Source of the DNA: Dromiciops gliroides
Taxonomy: Eukaryota > Chordata > Mammalia > Microbiotheria > Microbiotheriidae
Reading direction: 5' to 3'
Assembly: GCF_019393635.1 (NCBI RefSeq)
Contig: NC_057863.1
Coordinates: 30,120,314 to 30,184,313 of the forward strand
Length of the DNA: 64,000 bases
In this document: piece by piece, positions 33,470 to 49,888 of the stretch
Layout: each line of letters opens with the position of its first letter
How positions within the stretch are numbered: the stretch's first letter is position 1
Position numbers and translations under genes: made by a program
Notes under the pieces: generated by a model
Seen by the model: the letters and a program-made list of their open reading frames with translations, nothing else
Told to the model about the DNA's origin: nothing
Database searches by the model: none

Positions 33470-36270
33470 CTTTAATAGAACAAACGTACCATCAACCAGT
33501 CAATAAACAAACGAATGAATTGGTTGGTATTAGAAAAATCAAAACAAAATTCATTATCAAGACTTTGAAGAAACAAAACCACCTGTTTTCTACCTTCAGT
33601 ATAATTATGGAGGATTCTTCTTTATCATATTCCATTGGGAAATGAGATCACTTTAAAAATAAAGAAATCCAAGTGAAAACCATAATGAGGTGTCTTGGCT
33701 TCTACAATAAACCAAGCTGGAGTTTGAGTTAGAAAGATGCCTGAAATGCCTATTCCAAGACTATATACTAGATGCTACAAAGAGTACGGCCGAGTAACAA
33801 TGCTATTAGATGGTCTAGGTTGGGGGCACCCCTATGTAGGGACTGGCATTGGGAACTCCTAGATTAAGGAGTTCCTGCTCCCAGTGCAAGTCACCACCTT
33901 ATAGTACCAGACAGCTGCTTCCTTGCTGAGGGCCACATGGCCAGTAAGTGGCAAGGAAGGACTTGACCCAGTGACTGTTACTGGCTTCCTATCCACTAAC
34001 CCATGGAAACTCTCTAAATAGTTACGAGTAATTGATAAACGCACTTTTTTCCCTTTCTGATTCAGATCTATGATTTTATCTATGTAGAGAATTCCCAATG
34101 GGGAAACTCCTTCTACCACCAAAGATCTGTAACTATTCTGCTATATATAATCTCAAGCAATTATATACCTGAAGTAGAGACTTGAACCCAGGTCATCCTA
34201 GAAGGGTCTGGGACACAGACACACACTAACCCCGAATCAGTCAAACACCCTTTGGAGTCCCTTGCCCTAGGGGAGATGATCTACTTAGTTTTGGGGTAAA
34301 ATCCAAAGTAGAGCTGACCCAGATGAGAGTGCAAGGGTACATACTTCAACTATACCTCTCACCCCATTATACCTGGTAAAGTTCCAGGACTCCACTGACC
34401 TTTTCCTTCACCACCTGGAAGAACCAGCCAGTACTTTACTATTTGCACTGCTGCTACGTATAGTAAAAGCTTCTCCCACCTCTAGGTCAGGGATTATGGG
34501 ACCAATATTACTATGGTTACTATGAAGAGTGAAATGACGTACCACTACCTGTAGGCTGACAACACACCCCACTGAAGTCTTCTCTTCTCAAGGCCCAAAT
34601 CTGCCATTTTCTCCAACCTGAGTATTCTGGGACCCATTTTTTTAATCTAACTTATGGAATTGTAGAATTAGATGTTAAACACATCAGTCAATCGATCAAC
34701 ACACTTATTAAGCACCTCCTATTGTCTGGGCACCATGACAGGCATTGGGGACATAAAGTCTAGAAGGAAACAGCTCTGATCCTCCAGAAGCTTACAGTGG
34801 TTATTATCCAGCCCATCTCCCTCATTTGATAGATTCCTGATACCCAGGGGGTTTCAGTGACCTGCTCAAGGTCAAATTAACTGCATTAGATCCAAAACTA
34901 GAAACCAAGTCCCCTGACCACCATTCCAAAATCCCTTTCACCCAACCAAGCTGCCTAATTTATGTGTCAATTAAGAAACTCCAAAGTAAGTAAGTAAATA
35001 GGTAATTATGTAAAGCCTGGATCATCATTCCACTTGAAAGGACTCTTTTTTAGATCATGAATGCTCAAGTCTGTCCAATCCACCCCATTTTTTTTTTGCT
35101 TATGTATTAAAAATCAGTACAGCTAACACTCACAATCTCAGGAAATAAACAAGGAACCAGAAAATCTAAAGAAAAGGGAAGAGATAGAGAAAAAATAACT
35201 AAATCAAATATTTATCCAACTAATTATCATAGCAAATATAGTTCCCTGTTTTAAAATCAAAGAATGAGGTGAATTTGTCCCAAAGTGATAGGAAATGTGA
35301 CCTGTAATGTGAGATGCCAATTTGCTGGCTTTACCCATTCCTATTGTTTTCAGGGGCAAAGACAAAAGAAGTAGCGACAGTATGAGGATTTTAGCCCTGG
35401 AGCCAGAAGGGGTCCTCAAAGTCCTCTAGTCCAGTGCTCTTATTTTAGAGACAGGGACCTTGTGGCCCCAAGACATGATGAGACTTGCCCGTAGTCACAG
35501 TAATAGTAAGCATCAGAAACAGGATCTGAACTCAAGGCCACTGGGCTCGCTGGTCATGAGGTTCTGTGCCAGTCAATATGGTAGTTAATTATGCTTTCAA
35601 AGCTGGCCATTCCCAGAGGATACAATATTCATCCAAAACAATTAGATGTGCCAAATTAAGAAAGGAAACCCTGGATGACTCATCACGCTCTCTGCTTACA
35701 TCCTGTTTCGGCTATGCTAAGACCAGATGTGTACACATACACCCTGATCACCAATTAAGAATTTAAAATGTGACTTTTCCTCTTCTGCTTCAAAAGGCAT
35801 TGCCCCCCCCATCCCTCCCACTCCCACCTATGTTCCACCTCAGTATCACTGGGACTGCAAAACTAAAATAAGAATCACTCTGTGAGGCTGTCATCAGTCA
35901 CCAATTCCTGATGATGATTTTGTATAAAAGGAACCAGACTGAAAGATGCTTTCAATTGTAGATACTGACAAGTTGGAGCTTCCATCAAATTTCCTAGTGC
36001 CCTTGAAGGTTCATGCATGTACCAAATTTGACATGCTTTTCAATCTGAAACACACAAGGTTTCTGATTTCCTTTCTTCTTGGTCGGCCACATTTTTATCC
36101 TCACTGAACAATCAGAAGTGGTTGGAGGCTTTTTAGGTGACTTTGGAAGGTTTCTATATCCAAATGCATTTACCCCAAATCTACCCTGATGGAATGGGAA
36201 GACGTTTGCCAACTGGTAAGAGGAAACATGGAGGGATCCTCTGAAATATTAAACAATAGGAATCTCTTTT

Positions 36271-36545
36271 AACTAGGTAAGGCAGTAGATAGAGCGCTGG
36301 GCCTGGAGTCAGGAAGACCTGAGTTCAAATCTGAATTCAGACATATACTAGCTGTGTGACCCTGAGCAAGTAATTTAACCCCTATTTGCCTCAGTTTCCT
36401 CACCTGTAAAATGGGGGGTCATAAAATGGGGGTCATAACCTACCTCCCAGGGTTGTTATAAGGACCAAATGAGATAATAATTACAAAGCACCGAGCACAG
36501 TGCCTGGGCAAAAATAAGCACTTCATAAACATTTGTTATCACCAT
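36271..36545 (+). mobile_element. THER1-like CORE-SINE with tRNA-like head
   Basis: AGATAGAGCGCTGGGCCTGG, GAGTTCAAATCTGAATTC, TCACCTGTAAAATGGGG, CCTCCCAGGGTTGTTATAAG, GCACAGTGCCTGGGC in order. A short duplication (GGGGGTCATAAAAT) lies mid-element. Confidence 0.8.
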
Positions 36546-36916
36546 CACCATCATCATAATCTTAATCATTATTTTATTTTGGTTTCTATCAGTTTAAGGA
36601 CTGGGTTCTTCTCTCTGTCCCTGGTGCCTAGCACAGTGACTGGTAAATGGATGGTGGTGTTAGTCATAGTGACAATAAAGATCAAAATAAGAAGACCACC
36701 AGATCAAACTAAATAAACTACATTCAGCCGCATGCGATCCCACTTGCCCTGGGCTAAACCACTTCAGGGGAGGGACTTCAAAGGGACAGCCCTGTTTAAC
36801 AGACAGCCACCAGGAGGAGCACATAATCATCACTCAGATAGTGACATAGGAGTCTTAGACACCGGTTCTCCAGAATTATCCAAATAATTCCTTACTTCCT
36901 TACTGGCATAATCTGC

Positions 36917-37066
36917 CCTTTTTTTGGTGGGCAATGAGGATTAAATGATTTGCCCAGGGTCACACAGCTGGTAAGTGTCAAGTGTCTGAGGCCGGATTTG
37001 AACTCAGGTCCTCCTGACTCCAGGGCTGATGCTTTATCCACTTTGCCACCTAGCTGCCCCCCCCCA
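36917..37066 (-). mobile_element. Short tRNA-headed SINE
   Basis: TTTTTTGGTGGGCAATGAGG to CACCTAGCTGCCCCC, sense to MECOM. Confidence 0.9.
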
Positions 37067-37134
37067 CTCCACCGCCATTTATTTTTGAGGTAGGCTGAGT
37101 TCCCTCCACCAGGCTGCTTCAAGTTGACTATGGT

Positions 37135-37480
37135 GCTATTAAATCCATGCCATCACCCTGGTTCTGAGCCTCCTCACCTTTCCCCTGGACTATCGTGTTC
37201 TCCTAATTGGTCTCCTAGCCTTCAGCCTCTCTCCTTTTGGAGCCATAGTTCACACACTCATCAAATTGTTATTCATAAAGCATAAATTTGACTCATAGGC
37301 ATCACTTCCCATTCAAGAAGTGTCAGTGACTCCTTATCACCTTGAGAATAAAACAACCATCTGTGTACCTGTTGGCCCCAACCCCTACCATATAGAATGT
37401 AAGTAAGCTCTTTGAAGGAAGAACCATTTCATTTTTGTCTCTGTATTCCTTCCACCATGCCCAGTGTCTAGAACTGAATT
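37135..37480 (+). mobile_element. L2 LINE ORF2 end and 3' end
   Basis: CCCTGGACTATCGTGTTCTC, CTCCTAATTGGTCTCCTAGC, then ATAGAATGTAAGTAAGCTCT and CCCAGTGTCTAGAAC, with internal loss. Antisense to MECOM. Confidence 0.75.
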
Positions 37481-37484
37481 GGGC

Positions 37485-37775
37485 AGCTGGGTGGCATAGA
37501 GCACTGGTCCTGAAGCTAGGAGGACCTGAGTTCAAATTTGACCTCAAACACTTACTAGCAGTATGACCCTCGACAAGTCACTTAACCCCAATTCCCTTAA
37601 ACATCCAGGGCCATCTCCAGTTGTCCTTATATATATCTCACCACTGGACCCAGATGGCTCTGGAGGAGAGAGTGAGGTTGATGACCTTACATAGCCCTCC
37701 CTCACTTAAATCCAATTCAGTGCAAGTCATGATATCACCCCGATGTCATGGTCCTCTTTAAGAATGAAGGACAAA
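37485..37775 (+). mobile_element. tRNA-headed SINE joined to the end of repeat X
   Basis: Head GGGCAGCTGGGTGGCATAGA and GAGTTCAAATTTGACC are followed not by an A-tail but by CCATCTCCAGTTGTCC... and ...CACTTAAATCCAATTCAGTG, GATGTCATGGTCCTC. The latter part matches the ends of repeats at 17845 and 22525. This suggests one composite SINE family with a tRNA head and a long tail. Confidence 0.75.
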
Positions 37776-37888
37776 ACAACCACAAGAAGAACTGGGTTGA
37801 ACTGAGCAAATCACATTAAATTTTATTCCACACCCATGTCTGACTTCATGATTTTTTTAAAATTAGGTTTCAAGCCAGTGATGCTTTA

Positions 37889-39338
<1,450 letters not shown>

Positions 39339-39539
39339 TCAGTCACAACAAAGGGTGTTTCTTCTCATCCCAAGAATATAGGATAAGCTGCATAAGGGCA
39401 GCTGGAGCCCTCAAAGAAAAGATCTACATGCATGTATAAGCTTCCCTTTGACCTGATCTCAACCATTCCATTTTTAGGGCATCTTATTTCCCTTTATTAG
39501 TCAGCGAGCACCACCCTTCCCACACCCCGGGGCTATCCC

Positions 39540-39735
39540 TCCTACAGTGGCTTGGTATTTATTTTTCATATGTTTGATATACATTCATTATTATACATGT
39601 TGTCTCTTCCTAATAAAATGTAAGATCCCTGAGGGCAGGGGCTATTTTATTTCTGTCTTTGTGTCCTCAGCATCTGAAATAGTGCTTGACACATAGTAGG
39701 CATTTTAAATAGTAGGCTTGTTGATTGATCAATCG
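39540..39735 (+). mobile_element. L2 LINE 3' end
   Basis: AAAATGTAAGATCCCTGAGG, GCAGGGGCTATTTTATTTCT, CTTGACACATAGTAGGC in L2 order. Confidence 0.75.
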
Positions 39736-40777
39736 ATTTAAAGAGGTGCCTTTTATTTGCTGCATTTTAAAGAAGCAAGATGGGTGAGGTTTAAAGTCAC
39801 AGCACGATACCACAGCAATTCCAGTCCCCCTACTCATTGGCTGTTATGTTTTTTGCGAAAAAACACCAAACAATATTTATTGCCTGAAATGAGTTGGGTG
39901 AATTAACTCTAATATTTTCAAAGTACTCCATGCCAAGTTAAGGAATTTAAAAAGTAAATCACAATTCTGTTACTTCATGTCCTGCCAATCCAACACAATT
40001 AAACACTTTGTGGAGAGAGAAAAATAACATGAAATAAATTCCCTCTAATATTCAAATAAGGTAAGAAGGCTGTTTTTTTCCTCTGTTCAAAATCACAGTC
40101 TGATTAAATCTTTTCTTGAGGAATTAGCTTTCTTGATTGGCAATCCCGAAGGAAATTTCATTTATCTTCCCCAATGCAGCAATAAACAATTCAAGTCTTT
40201 AATACCGTGCCAACGTGAGAAGTGGAGTCTATCACTTGTGCACCAGAAGCATCAATTTTCATACTCTGGAGTGATTTGGGGGCCCTAAAGCCTTCACCGG
40301 ATCGCTCCTTAAGCAGTACTAAGCCCTGCTACAGCTACTCCAAATTCCCTTCCTGGCCTGTGGCCAAGAACTTTCGATATTAGGCCCTCTCCCTCTTTTT
40401 CAATTCTACTTTTCTTCTAAATATATACGTGACACTGAACAAGGTCATTGTTCCCAAATAGCAATTATCTATTTTGTTGATCGTGGTTTTATCATTGCTC
40501 AGCCTAGTTCCTCATCATTTACTTCAAAATATCTCTTGATTAAGGAACAAAATCAGGCACAAGAACCTACTCTGTCACCCTTATCATGGAGGTATTTTTA
40601 AAAAGTATGGGTTTTTTTTCCCTTTCTTTGATGGGATTTCTCTCCTTTCTCACCATAGGGCACAGAAAACATCAGGGTGTTTTTTCTCTTTTATTTCTGA
40701 AGATAATAAACTGGTTTTTACCCAAGAGATTCTTCATTTTCAATTTCAGAAGCAATGACTGAGTTCTAAATTGCATT

Positions 40778-40832
40778 CTTGTGTGTGTGTGTGTGTGTGT
40801 GTGTGAGTGAGAGAGAGAGAGAAAGAGAGAGA
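40778..40832. repeat. (TG)n then (GA)n microsatellite
   Basis: About 14 TG units switch to GAGAGA repeats. Confidence 0.95.
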
Positions 40833-41057
40833 ATCTTTCCTCTCCTATGCTCCATTGTTCAGAATGTAGTCTGAAAGAGTGGAAGTCCAAAGATTAGGGA
40901 TAGCTACCTTTGACCTCTCTGGCAAGTCCCTTAAACTATGTGGACCTCAGTTTCCTTATTTGTAAAATAAAAGAATTGGACTAAGTGGTGTCTGAGATTC
41001 CTTCCAGCTTAAGATCTGTAACCCTGTGGTTTCAGATTGTTTTCCTCATCTGCCTCC

Positions 41058-41060
<3 letters not shown>

Positions 41061-41102
<42 letters not shown>
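41061..41102. repeat. (CA)n microsatellite
   Basis: About 21 CA units. Confidence 0.97.
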
Positions 41103-41105
<3 letters not shown>

Positions 41106-41886
41106 GCACTCCCTTTTCTTAATCTTGTTTCCTGTCTCAGCTTGCACCCCCTCCTCCTTCTTCAGGTCTATCCATCAGACCTTTGGTCCTGGCTCAACAC
41201 TGCTGGTGACTCTCACGGCTCATAAGGTTGCAGACACCCCGGATACTAATACAATTTCAAGGTAAGAAATGTCACCTGACATCTATTTCTATACAATCAC
41301 ACAGTTAATTTTGGAGATGAGGAATTTATAACTGGGATCAGGGAGTAGAAGCACACTTTAGGCATCCTCAGAAAGAGGACCCAGGTGCCATGATTTTGTT
41401 TTTTGAAGCATAAGACCACAATTTCTAATAATAGCACTTTGTGATTTGCAAACCACTTTATAAATATTATCTCTATTATTGCCCCCCCTAAAAAACAAAA
41501 ATAAACATGTTTTTAGCATCAATATTCTCCCAGTGACACTATATAGTTGAGAATCAAACACCATGATCTCTGAAAAATCAAAACTGTACATGACTCAAAG
41601 GACAAGGCATGCTGGATACTATATTACCAATTATGACTTGCAGGAGAAGTGGCATAAAAGCCACAGGATCATACAGTGCAGAGAAGGATGTGGCCTTAAT
41701 CATTTAGACTAATGTCCTCATAACCAATATAGGAAAACTTTAAATATGTGTGACTAGAAAAAGAGGCTAGAACAAAATTTACTGGGCATCAAGGGAAAAC
41801 AAAAGAGCAAGGGGTACAATCATCCTATCAAAGTAAAGATAGTGGCCAAACCAGATATGGTCACTTCTCTCCCAGCCCCATTCATT

Positions 41887-42043
41887 TTTTTTTTCTTTTT
41901 TTCTTTTTTTTGGTGAGGCAATTGGGGTTAAGTGACTTGCCCAGGGTCACACAGCTAGTAAGTGTCAAGTATCTGTGGCCAGATTTGAACTCAGGTCCTC
42001 CTGACTCCAGGGCCAGTGCTCTATCCACTGTGCCACCTAGCTG
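41887..42043 (-). mobile_element. Short tRNA-headed SINE
   Basis: Impure poly-T, then GAGGCAATTGGGGTTAAGTG to CACCTAGCTG. No clean TSD seen. Confidence 0.9.
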
Positions 42044-42455
42044 GGTTGGAGGTATACAATTTCTGGGTCAGAAGTAGAGCAAGCAGAGAATGAGGCATGG
42101 CTGCCCTGAACACTTCCTCAAATGGAGGTTCCAGGCAGGCACTGAGTAATCAGAGGGCAAGGAGATACCTGGATATAGACTTCTCCAGGGTCAGAATGCT
42201 GCTAAGGCTGTTGTATAAAGTCCAGAAAGTAAAAGAATGGCTCTGGAGAGGCAGCGAGGTGGCACAGTGGAGAGAGTGGATAGAGCTGTAGGTGCTATTG
42301 TTTACTCCATTTTTTACAGACAGGGAAACCTGAGGCAGATAGTACTTAAGTGACTTGTTCAGAGTCCCATGGCTAGACACTCCCTACTGACCCCAGTGTC
42401 ATAAGCAGGCATATTCACTGTCAAATCCATATATCTCCCCTCAAATAGTCTTTCA

Positions 42456-44250
<1,795 letters not shown>

Positions 44251-44507
44251 AGGGATATTATTATATGCAGACAGTTTTCCATTTTTTTTTTTCAGTATCC
44301 CTAGTACCCAGCTCAGTGCTTTGCCCACATGGTCTTTTATAGAAAAGAAACTAAGGCATGTGTAGGATGCTAAGGTTTATAGAATATGCATCAGGTAGAT
44401 GCTATTACTATCTCTATTTTACAGTTGAGATAACCAAGGAAAACAAAAGCTAAGTGACTTTCCCAGGGTCATGTAACTATTACATGTCCAAAGCAGAATT
44501 TGAACCT

Positions 44508-44655
44508 TTTTTTTTCTTTTAGCGAGGCAATTGGGGTTAAATGACTTGCCCAGGGTCACACAGCTAATAAGTGTTAAGTGTCTGAGGGCAGATTTGAACT
44601 CAGGTCCTCCTGACTCCAGAGCCAGTGCTCTATCACTGTGCCACCTAGCTTCCCC
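44508..44655 (-). mobile_element. Short tRNA-headed SINE inside a MIR-like copy
   Basis: Poly-T at left, CACCTAGCTTCCCC at right. The flanks (AGCAGAATTTGAACC and AAACCTATCTTTTTGATTCC) join into an older MIR-like element (44340-44690, minus). Confidence 0.88.
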
Positions 44656-45426
44656 AAACCTATCTTTTTGATTCCAGGTCCAAAATGCTATCTTGGGCCA
44701 CCTAGTTGGCTCCTTAAAGATGACGAACTTCCTAATTAAAACCAAATCATAAACCTTCAGGAGAGTGCTAAGTTCAGAGCAGGCCTGAGACTCGATATTT
44801 CTGTAGTATTGACCATTCTTTGTACTTCTTTAATCTCTCTTCTAGTCCACTCTGTTCCCATCCCCAGCCTCAGGGATGCCCAATAAGGCTAGATCAGCTC
44901 AGTCATTGTTACTGAGAAGAAGGCAGGGTAAGGAGACAAATCTGCAGGCAGAATCTGAGGCACCAGTGGTGTGCTGGTTGAATGTTTAAGAACCGGCTCT
45001 CCAGAAAGTACTGTGCTGAATAATGGAGATAGAAGTACAGAGAACAAAACAAAACCCTACTCACAATGAGTTTCCATTCTAATGGAAGAGACAAGTACAT
45101 GTAAAAATATGTATAAAAATAAATATCTAGCTTACATTGGCACCTACACGTATATGTGTACTCCCATATATGTAGCACATACAAAGTAGATAATTTGGGA
45201 TGAAGGGCTTAGGAATTATTATCCTGTGTAAAATATCAGATCCCTTTGGATCTTTTGACTTATTTTTCTCTGTTGGCTGATTTGGTCCACACCTGTGATT
45301 TCATTAAGGTAGGAATCTCGAGTGAGAACCCTCCACCATAAACCAATGGAGATTTCTCCACCAGTTGCCTAGAGTACCAAAAGTGACTGGCCCAGGGTCA
45401 CAGAGAACAAGTTGGAAGCAAGTCTT

Positions 45427-45573
45427 TTTTTTTTTTTTTTTTTTTGCAGGGCAATGGGGTTTAAGTGACTTGCCCAGGGTCACACAGCTAGTAAGTGTCT
45501 GAGGCTGGGTTTGAACTCAGATCCTAGTGAATCCAAGGCTAGTGCCTTATCCATTGTGCCACCTAGCTGCCCC
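45427..45573 (-). mobile_element. Short tRNA-headed SINE with 14-bp TSD
   Basis: TGGAAGCAAGTCTT is duplicated at 45413-45426 and 45574-45587. Inserted in an old MIR-like copy. Confidence 0.95.
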
Positions 45574-47859
45574 TGGAAGCAAGTCTTGAACCCAGATCTT
45601 TCTGAAATGTCTCCTCTTCTGATTACCTCCCATTTACATGGTATATGGTTTACATATAGAGAGCTATTTTCATGGTTGTATGCCCTCTCTCCCTCCCCTT
45701 TTAGAATATAAGCTCCCTGAGGACAGACACTTGTTGACTTTTTATGTACATAGTGGTGTCACATAGTAAGTACTTAATAAAGGCTTGCTGACTGACTTTC
45801 TAGCTCCTACATGGTACCCTGCTGTGCTTCACTGCCCATCTTTGGCACCATCCCTTGGGAACTGCATTGGACGTTAGGTCAGTATTTTTAAAAGCTAACA
45901 TACTTCTTGGCACCTCAGCTGGGGAGATCCTCCCCTCTTATCTGCACCTCCCAAAGTTGTTCTGAATACTGGCTCCAGAGTGGGCTTCATTTTAAAGAGA
46001 CTTACAACTGAAATGTCACAACTCAAGTTGGGGGAGGAGGGAAGGAAAACTTTCAGAGCATAGCACTGAGGTATTCATTTCTGCATTTTCCACATTTTCA
46101 TTCACTGTGGTTCTTAGGGAAATTTTTTCAAGGACCTATCAAGGACATAGCAGGGACCAACAGAGGAAGTAAAGGTGGTGGGCAAAAATGAAAAGGACAA
46201 GGCAAAAAGGGAGGACCCAGGAAAAGGCACAAGGTGAGCTACAAAAGCCACTTCAAACAAAGGCTCACCACCAATGGCTGCATCGCAGCTGATGGGTGCT
46301 GCAGGGAGAGACAGGCACTAGCCCCTTGGAGCCCAAGGGAGAAAGGAAAAACATATTTCATATTTAAGTGGGAAATAAATGAAATGTATGCTCTACAGAC
46401 ACAAGGCGGCACAGGATGCCATTTGTTTCTGAAACCAGACAGGGGCTGTGGCAGGGCGAGCTGAATTCAATCCTCTCCTTACCAAGCAAATATCCTAGGC
46501 TTGATGGTGCAAATGACTATTCATGTTCTAGTTAGCCCTGGGTGATGGTGGGGTTTCCCCATCCCCCCTTTAGCCCCTGGCCTGGCCTGCCCTCCCATTT
46601 CATGCTCAGACTCAATGCTAGCTACAAATTGCAACGTACAGGGTACCACTGCCAATTTGCCAAATGTCTTTCATCAAATACTGTGCAAAAAAAAAAAAAT
46701 CTCAGAGGGAAGTCAAGATACATTTACTTGTCAGACGGCAAATGTGAAAGCATTGGAAGGCAGTCAGGGCTATAAGCTCAGGGGTTTGATTCATAATCAC
46801 TCAGCTGCTAAAACATTCTCCACAGATGTGAGTGGACAGCACATTTGTCAATATGAAGGATTCTGACGTGTGCTGATCACAGGGCAGAGAGATGTGATGA
46901 TGATGGCCCTCTGAGAGGGGCTGACTCTGGCTCGACAGAGAGATGGCATTATCAGCCCCCAGTGCCCACCCTCTGGGTTTTTTATATGACCTTGGAGCTT
47001 GCTTATTCAAAATTCATCTGGAAAATAGTTGATGATGGGATTTTTACTGCACTGAATCTTTCTAATTGTTCCTTGTAAAAAGCCATGGTTATACCCTACT
47101 CCTGAGGAATAAATTAAGGGCACAAAAATGACATCTGGCCTTCCAGCTGATCATCAGGAACAAGCAAGGACAAGGGTGATGGCTTTGTGATTTTTACGTG
47201 GGGGTGTCCATTTCTGCTGGCAATAAAACATTTCATTCATGTAAAAAATGTTTCATTAATATCTGAGTAAATAATCAGTCCCCACCTTCAGGGAACTCAC
47301 ATGCTAATGGGGCAGATAACATACAAATAGGAAGGTACATACAAGATAAACACCGAGTAGATGGGAGTCCCCTGAATTTCATTATCTCTTGGTCCTAAAT
47401 CATTGTAAGACCAACTCCCCACTCCCACCCAAAGTCACAAATTCCAGTAGCCATACATCTCTGGGAACATTTCAAATGGCTTGACTGTGCCTCTTGACTG
47501 TCCTTAGTTCTGCTCTCCTGGTCCCACAAAGGAGAAGCCAGCACTCCAAGTTACTAAAGGCAATCAGTTGTTTTGGAAAAGGCATCTTGCTTCAAGAATG
47601 GCTATTTAAGGATGTGACCCTGTATGCCTCAAATCTTCCTTGCTCTAAAAATCCTCTAGCTGCAAGAAGAAATATTGTAGGGCTGATTGCTGAATAAATG
47701 GCATTCTTAAAGATAACTGGGGAAAGATCTCTTCTCCCCCATCCCCCTTTTTCTTCTCTTTCCGAGGATGCTGGTACAAAAATAAAAAGGAGATGAAGGG
47801 GATGGGATGGGAAAGATGGAGGGGGCTACACAAAGAGTAAAGGATAGCTGTTAGCACAT

Positions 47860-47883
47860 ACACACACACACACACACACACAC
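47860..47883. repeat. (CA)n microsatellite
   Basis: About 12 CA units. Confidence 0.9.
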
Positions 47884-48380
47884 TGGTCCAATTTATATTC
47901 CCTCTGCTCATTGGTAGGAACTGATGAAGACACATAAAAGCTATCATCGAATCCTGCCTTTCATCTCTGTTCATTCCTGCCATGTTAGTGCTATGCCTTG
48001 CTTGCCAAGAGAGCTGGCATTCCCCCATGGAAGCAGAGATCAGGGATGCCAAGCTTGGCTGAGGGGGCAGAGGGACCATACCCAGTGCACATGGCTAAAG
48101 TGTCACAGACCAAGATGAACCTCATCTAGCTATAACCCTAGATCCTGGACCTCTCCTGGCATCCAGACCTCCCCCAATATGGAACCTAAGACAAGGCTGT
48201 TTGCTCTCAGGGAGAAGGGCAATGATCTATATAGGTACTGGGGAGTTTGGAGACATACATCTTGGCAAGGTGCATTCTGTAATTTAAAAGCTAACACAAT
48301 GAGATCTGGTGGTTTGCAGGGAGTAGTATTTAACAACAGCCCAGTGGTGTGGATATTTTCCTATAACTTCTATAACGATA

Positions 48381-48560
48381 TGAGAGAAATAAGAAGGAAA
48401 AGAATGAAGAGGGAAAGGAGAAAGAGGAATATGGGGAAGAGAAGGAAGGAGGAGAGGGAGGAGGAAAGAGGAGAAAGAAGAAGGGCAAATGAGGAGGGGA
48501 AGGAGAAAGATGGAGGTGAAGAGGAATACAACATGGAAATGGAGGCAGAAAAGGAGAAAA
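48381..48560. repeat. 180-bp purine-rich tract
   Basis: Almost all A/G on the plus strand (polypyrimidine on the MECOM sense strand), irregular rather than a pure microsatellite. Yields long charged open frames that are artefacts. Confidence 0.9.
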
Positions 48561-48879
48561 ATTGGGGCAAAAGTCATATTATGTATTCAGAAAAGTCACT
48601 GCTTTGTGGTCCATGAATGTCTTCTAATCTCTGATCAGTAAATGACTTTACATGGAACAATTTTTTTTGATTTACACATATTTAAGAGTTGTTGATGCTA
48701 TCAGAAACTAGACCCTGGAAAAGGAAGTCGTTTCACTCCCCTTCCTGGTCCCTAAGAGGCTATTAACCTTATATTGACGCAAACTCAAATGCAGTCATAA
48801 TTCCCTAGCTCCTGCCCCCAAATGCAGACATTACTCTGGTCTGATAAAACAACCACTTTTATAAACATTTCAGCAGGCA

Positions 48880-49090
48880 AGATATCAACAGGGCCCTGAA
48901 CATTTATCTTAAAATTTATTATACAGCAGCTGAAAATTGGTGACATAAATAGAGTGCTTTCCCTTCAAAATGATGAAAGTGATAACCTGATTAGATGAGC
49001 TGATAGCCCCAATGGTGCCATGGATTACACGACCTTGGCTTCCACAATTTGGACTCCTTCAGCTGTTATCTTAGAACAACCAACTCTCAG
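48880..49090. promoter_or_regulatory. Candidate conserved intronic element
   Basis: Repeat-free, with E-box CAGCTG, GATA-like AAGATATC and GTGATAACCTGATTAGATGA words. Only composition and motif density support this. Confidence 0.3.
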
Positions 49091-49244
49091 AAATAACTTA
49101 TGGGAAAAGTTTGTCCATCTTAATTTCCTATTTTTATTTGCTTCATATCTTGACAAATCTCAGAACCATGACCATGAAATTTAAGCATTTATTTAAAAGA
49201 CAGGGACAGATGGAGACCTCTGTCAGTGGCATTGCTTTCAACAG

Positions 49245-49369
<125 letters not shown>

Positions 49370-49737
49370 GAAGTTAGTGGGACCAAATGATCTGAGACCA
49401 TTTCTAAATTAGTTAAGTAGCAAGTAGTATAATAATGACAATCAAAGGGAGTGCATGAAAATTGAAATCATAGCTGGTTATTTAAATAAGAGAGGCAGCT
49501 GATGTCGGCAGGACTTGAGGGGCACCCAGGAGATTTTCTGCCCAAAAGTATCACCCCCGTTTTCTGTCATAGTGCTCAAATGTCACTTTATTTTTTTCCT
49601 TTGGGTCATTAAGGCTTACTAGTCACTGAGTCCCATATTAAAATATAAAATAACCCCAGGACCTGTTAATACCTTAAGCTATAAGTAGCCAAAGCTTAGA
49701 GAAAAAAGGTAGGGAGCAGTATACAAGTGGTATTCTT

Positions 49738-49888
49738 TTTTTTTTTTTTTTTAGTGAGGCGATTGGGGTTAAGTGACTTGCCCAGGGTCACACAGCTAGT
49801 AAGTGTCAAGCTTCTGAGGCCAGATTTGAACTCAGGTAATCCTGACTCCAGGGCTGGTGCTCTATCCACTGTACCACCTAACTGCCCC
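49738..49888 (-). mobile_element. Short tRNA-headed SINE with 15-bp TSD
   Basis: ACAAGTGGTATTCTT duplicated at 49723-49737 and 49889-49903. Sense to MECOM. Confidence 0.95.

Noticed and set aside
48179..48616. 145-codon E/K/R-rich frame
   Set aside because: Produced by the purine tract; no conserved domain and no start context.
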